From contig JACGCK010000178.1 in assembly GCA_014925825.1 (NCBI GenBank), forward strand, positions 1 through 64,000: a stretch of 64,000 nt of DNA, in the 5' to 3' direction. A program made the translations under genes and the position numbers. Position 1 is the stretch's first letter; each line of letters starts with the position of its first letter. Positions 59,867 through 64,000 of this stretch are shown one piece after another. Source of the stretch: Pholiota molesta. Taxonomy: Eukaryota; Basidiomycota; Agaricomycetes; Agaricales; Strophariaceae. Under the pieces are notes generated by a model, which was given only the letters and a program-made list of their open reading frames with translations, ran no database searches and had not been told where the DNA came from.

Positions 59867-61731
59867 ATGTATGGGGTGTTCTCAGTCAACGTCAACACCT
59901 CGACCAAGAAAGCGCAACGCCTGATCGATGAAGCTATCAAGCGGGACCAGGCCTCGCCCAGTGTTCAACTAGCTTTGAAGTCTCAGCACTCGACCAAGAA
60001 AGCGCAACGCCTGGTCGATGAAGCTATCAAGCGGGACCAAGCCTCGCCCAGTGTTCAACTGGCTTTGAAGTCTCAGCAAAACACCTTTGCTCCCATCTCG
60101 CGCCTACCTACCGAAATCCTCTGCGAGATCTTTTCCCTGATGAAGATTATTGAACCACACGGAGTGTATCGTGTTGGCGGAAAACCTCCATTGCAATGGT
60201 TTAAAGTGACATGGATTAGTCGCCATTGGCGGAATGTTGCCATTGGTTCACCAAGTCTGTGGATCGACCCGCCACTTGGACACCTTCCATGCGTTGAACA
60301 AATGCTCGTTAGATCCAAAAATAGTGGTCTTCTGCTGGATGCCTGTCTTGCGTACAATCTTCGCTCTTTTATAGACCCGGGTGTGAAGATCGATCTTGCT
60401 AGCGAGGATAGCTCTTTTCCCGGACTGAAGCTTGCCCTTCAGCATAGCCAACGTGTCGAACAGTTGTCTCTGGATATCGACTTAGAACAGTGGCAAGAGG
60501 TACAAAAGGTTCTTCCCAAGGTCGCTCCTCGATTGGAATGCCTTCGCTTGACGTGTTGTAATGTGCCAGCGAAGCTTAATGCCTTCGCCTCGAGAGAAAT
60601 TCTAAGCGACACGCCCAAGTTACGACGTCTAGAGTTGACCGGATTTGAGCTCAACTGGAACACGCATTCACATCTCCTACACGCCCTTACACATCTCGAG
60701 TTAGACCATTTTTCCTTGAAATTTCAGATGACATGGAGACAATTTTCGGACGCACTGAAACAAATGCCCGACCTGCAAGTTTTGTGTCTTAGCAACGCAT
60801 TGCCACTGGAACAAGGCACGCCAGTGTCATGGACATCTACATATCTCGCTTCTCTTCAAAAATTGACCATCCGTTGCGGTGCAAGCCAAGTTGAAACTTT
60901 ATTCTCCTGTATCGACTTTCCGCCAACTACCACATTAAAGATCGAATGTCCCGTCACTTCCAGTGCGAATGCCTACTTGGCTAGTCTTCTCATACGCATT
61001 GGCCACTTGTATTCGAACAAACTCGATACATATTTTCGAAGCCTTATCCTACTCAAAGACTCCGATCAGGATAGGCCCTATGGAGTTCGGGATAGGGCCT
61101 CTGGACTTAGATTCAGGCTGTTTATGGATGCTTTGGGAACGAGCAGATGTTCGACCACGACAATATACCCGCGTTCTTGGAATGCACATTTAGCTGGGAT
61201 CGAAATCACGAAGCCTCGAAAAAGTTCACGAAGACTATGAACGACTTTTTTGGCCGCGGAATACCTTTACAAGATATCAGTCATGTTTATCTTGAGGAAA
61301 CGCTATATGCACTCAAACCCGATATATTGGCAAACACTATCGGAAAGCTAAGTTCGGTGCGCTCCGTCGTGACATCAAGGGGCACAGGCCGAGTCCTCGT
61401 TGATGCGATGGAACTTGGAGTCGGTACACACGATGAAAATCCTTCGTCACATGCTCCTCTCAAACCTCCCCATTTCCAAAATCTCACTACCATATGCTTC
61501 CACTGGATGAGATTCAGGGCGCCGTATAAACGACAACGGGAGATGCGAGAGGACGATCCTGATTATGTTTCCGCTGAGCGACTTAATAACTGTCTCATCC
61601 AGCGCTCTGAGTCTGGCATGGGACTCACGAAGCTAACATTTAGACGTTGTCGCAGGATGTTGAAGGCTGATGTAGTTCTATTCCGGAAGGTTGTAGGAGA
61701 CGTCGATTGGGACGGATTAAGGTTGGACTAG
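59867..61731 (+). CDS. F-box/LRR-like protein, tandem copy 1, one frame break
   Basis: SCF substrate-adaptor type. ATG 59867. The N-terminus holds a 30-residue helix-forming unit twice in tandem (STKKAQRLIDEAIKRDQASP and its copy). The F-box follows: ISRLPTEILCEIFSLMKIIE, VTWISRHWRNVAIGSPSLW. The LRR-like part has LKLALQHSQRVEQLSLDIDL, TPKLRRLELTGFELNWNTHS, MTWRQFSDALKQMPDLQVLC, LANTIGKLSSVRSVV. A base is missing at 61134-61140 (compare the sister gene, which reads DALEDEQMF here). After that the frame runs open to 61731. The other two members allow alignment throughout. Confidence 0.75.
59899..60078 (+). repeat. In-frame 90-bp tandem duplication inside the F-box gene
   Basis: 59899-59988 and 59989-60078 are nearly identical (three or four differences, including ATC/GTC changing Ile to Val). 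The length is a multiple of three, so it duplicates 30 residues of the N-terminal helix. The two paralogues have the unit once. Confidence 0.92.
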
Positions 61732-62462
61732 ACGCAGCAGATGCGTATCCACTCAATTAGTTTCAACTTTCAACTACTCTACGTAAATAGATTAGATTAG
61801 ATTCCATCAACGCTTTTGTTGGCCAGCCCCTTCGATTTTACAAAGCGGCATCAGACCTCTGGCCTCACTCATGATCGATGCATGATCAGGTAGTAATACT
61901 GCATCGTTCATTTATCTGAGTCTCCCAGAGTTCCCATCCAAGCTCGCCCAGAGACACCGTCCCTCCCAGCCCTCGCATGTCATTATTAATATTGCTTAGT
62001 CTTTCAAGCACCAGTCTTAACCGCAATACATACGTAGTAAGGCCGCGAATGTGGTTGAAGCTGGCCCACCGATTGGAGTGGATTGGAGCGTTTTCGTTGT
62101 CTTTCGTCGTCAAACTCGGAGCCTACACCTCAGGCTATTCAATTCCACATGTAGGTACCCTTCTTCGAAATACTTTCCATTTAACATCAACTTGTGGGGC
62201 AACTTAGGTACATAATTGCTGGACGTCGATTTTACCCTGAGGCCAGAAGCGAACATGTGCCAAACATGTGTTCAGCCACCGTCAGTGAGTTGTAATAGTT
62301 GGGCACTGTTCCCATCCTTCATCTCACTCCATTCACGCGGATAGTATCGTTGAACAGTGAACTGGTGACGTGGTGAATTCCGTATCATCACTTCCAACGC
62401 TCTTCATTCATCCCCAACTTAGCATAGCTTCAGACGATCTGGAGTTTGAACACCAATAGAAA
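61732..62462. other. Spacer between tandem F-box genes
   Basis: 731 bp with an AGATT repeat (about 61789-61803). No gene recognised; presumably the promoter of the downstream copy. Confidence 0.4.
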
Positions 62463-64000
62463 ATGGATGAAAAGCATTGGCCGCTCTCACTCAATTACAA
62501 TACCTCTACCAAGGAAGCGCACCGCTTAATCGACGAAGCTATCCAACGACACCAGGCGTCCATTTTAGCTCTGAAGTACCAGAGAAATGCCTTCAATGCG
62601 CCTATCTCGCACTTTCCTCCCGAAATCCTCTGCAAGATTTTTTCCATCGTGAAGCAGGAAGGAGAACGACATCCTACTTATAAAGAAGGTGTCCGAAGGA
62701 TACCTTTGCCGTGGGTCAGCTTGACCCACGTCAGTCGACACTGGCGAAATGTTGGCATTGATTCACCGAGCCTATGGACCGACCCTCCAATTGTAGGAGA
62801 CCTCCATGGGTCGAACGAATGCTCAGCAGATCCAAAAACAGCTGCCTTGTACTCAAAAAAAACATCTTGACTCGTCCCAATTTATCCTCGGATTGAAGCT
62901 AGCTCTTCAACATAGCCAACGTGTCAAAGAGCTATCTCTACGCTTTGATTCAGGACGTTGGCAGGAATTACAGGCGGTGTTTCCCAAGACCACCCCACAA
63001 CTGGAATGCCTTCGCCTGGACTGTTCGCTTCCTGAATTACCAGCTCGTAGACCGCATCCGAAGCCTAGTCTCTTTGGCTCAGAAGAGGTCCTTTGTGAAA
63101 CTCCGAAGCTACGATGTCTGGATTTGAACAATGTCGACCTCAACTGGAATACATATTCACATCTCTTTCACGCCCTCACTCATCTCAAGCTGCACAACGT
63201 TTGTCCAAACCCACAACTGACGTGGAAACAATTTGCGGACGTCCTGAAGGGAATGCCCAATCTCGAAGATTTACATCTCCACGACGCATTTCCAGCGGAC
63301 TGGATACCAGCGAGCAAGTGTCCTGGGATTCTACACACTTCGCTTCTCTTCGAAATATCTTTATCCATTGCCATACAAATAAAGCCGAACTTTTCTTTTC
63401 CTGTCTCACCTTTCCGGCAACCACCATCGTCAGCATCGAATGCTCTGTGCATTCTACTACAAGGGCAGACTTTTCTGGCGTTCTCATGCGTCTTGCCCAA
63501 TCATATTCAAACACGCTCGATAATTTCCAAACCCTTATCTTATTTGAGCCCACTCTTTTTATGATGCCTGGAATTAAATTCAGGCTGGTCGTGGATGCTC
63601 TAGAAGATGAACAGATGTTCATTGGGGCACTTCCTTTCGCGTGGAATGCATGTTTACCTGGACGCCAAGCGTTTCTCACGGGCAATTTTTACGAAGGCCA
63701 TAAACGATATTTTAGACTGTGCACTACCTCTACAGAATATTAGTCGTGTATACCTTTCTGAAAGGTATATGGACTCGAACCCGATATATTGGCAAATACT
63801 ATCGGCAAGCTAAGCCAAGTGCGCTCCTTCGTGACGACAAGGAGTGCGGCCAGAATTTTTGTCGATGCATTGCGAATCGGTTCGCTCAATGAAGATGACA
63901 AAATATCTCTTCCTTCCAGACCACTCTATTTCCCTGTTCTCTCTTCGATTGCTTCCATTCGGCTAGATTCAGGGCGAAGGATTGCTACGAGGGCCCAGAC
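62463..64000 (+). pseudogene. F-box/LRR-like protein, tandem copy 2, frame-broken and cut by window edge
   Basis: ATG 62463 (MDEKHWPLSLNYNTSTKEAH). One copy of the helix unit (STKEAHRLIDEAIQRHQAS), the F-box (ISHFPPEILCKIFSIVKQEG, LTHVSRHWRNVGIDSPSLW), then LKLALQHSQRVKELSLRFDS, TPKLRCLDLNNVDLNWNTYS, LTWKQFADVLKGMPNLEDLH, LVVDALEDEQMF and LEPDILANTIGKLSQVRSFV. The frame changes near 62795-62804, in the eight-A run 62855-62862, near 63330, near 63640 and near 63760. The 3' end lies beyond the window. Like the copy at 13.7 kb it has no other nonsense changes, so status as pseudogene is uncertain. Confidence 0.65.

Noticed and set aside
1..64000. CRISPR array, prophage or bacterial operon
   Set aside because: No regularly spaced direct repeats. 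Genes are intron-bearing and eukaryotic.

Overview
The window reads as nuclear DNA of a basidiomycete fungus, most likely a mushroom-forming agaricomycete. Nearly every gene is cut by short (about 50-75 nt) GT-AG introns. The gene set is eukaryotic and fungal: UNC-104-type kinesin, IMP3, eIF5B, ARL2, Tad2, a LIM-binding co-regulator, GH18 chitinase, a CFA-synthase-type methyltransferase, a choline/GABA-type permease and several F-box proteins. The organism call is inference; no species is claimed.

Layout. 1-5.3 kb: no recognisable gene. 5.3-8.7 kb: prolyl oligopeptidase (+). 9.1-9.8 kb: TAD2 (-). 10.4-11.3 kb: secreted Cys- and Ser/Thr-rich protein, probably GPI-anchored (+). 11.9-13.4 kb: F-box protein (-). 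13.7-15.5 kb: frame-broken F-box paralogue (+). 16.1-20.4 kb: very GC-rich LIM-binding regulator (-), only 52 bp from divergent IMP3 (+, to 21.2 kb). 22.0-23.5 kb: GH18 chitinase (-). 24.3-25.1 kb: orphan protein with a nucleotidyltransferase-like motif (+). 26.9-33.5 kb: kinesin-3 (+). 34.3-36.3 kb: CFA-synthase-type methyltransferase (-). 39.1-40.1 kb: ARL2 (-), divergent from eIF5B (+, 40.3-44.8 kb). 45.2-47.6 kb: amino-acid/choline permease (+). 47.6-51.3 kb: gene-poor, with a SINE-like repeat shared with 25.7 kb. 51.35-52.5 kb: small membrane protein (-). 53.1-55.8 kb: diacylglycerol-lipase-like gene (+). 56.5-59.1 kb: PPR-like mitochondrial protein (+). 59.9-64.0 kb: two tandem F-box paralogues (+), the second cut by the window edge.

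The genes do not form a pathway or metabolic cluster; most are housekeeping. The accessory part is the F-box family at both ends, the orphan NTase-like gene and the gene-poor stretches.

Two things stand out. First, the kinesin Walker A region is assembled from three micro-exons of 12, 19 and 11 nt, and a 7-nt micro-exon lies further down the same gene. Second, many genes (POP, eIF5B, permease, LIM-binding, DAG lipase, PPR, F-box copies) carry single-base frame breaks, mostly in or beside homopolymers, while kinesin, IMP3, CFA synthase, ARL2 and TAD2 show none. Because an essential gene is affected and the alternate frame stays open and conserved after each break, I favour assembly or sequencing indels for most of them, with true decay possible in the F-box copies.
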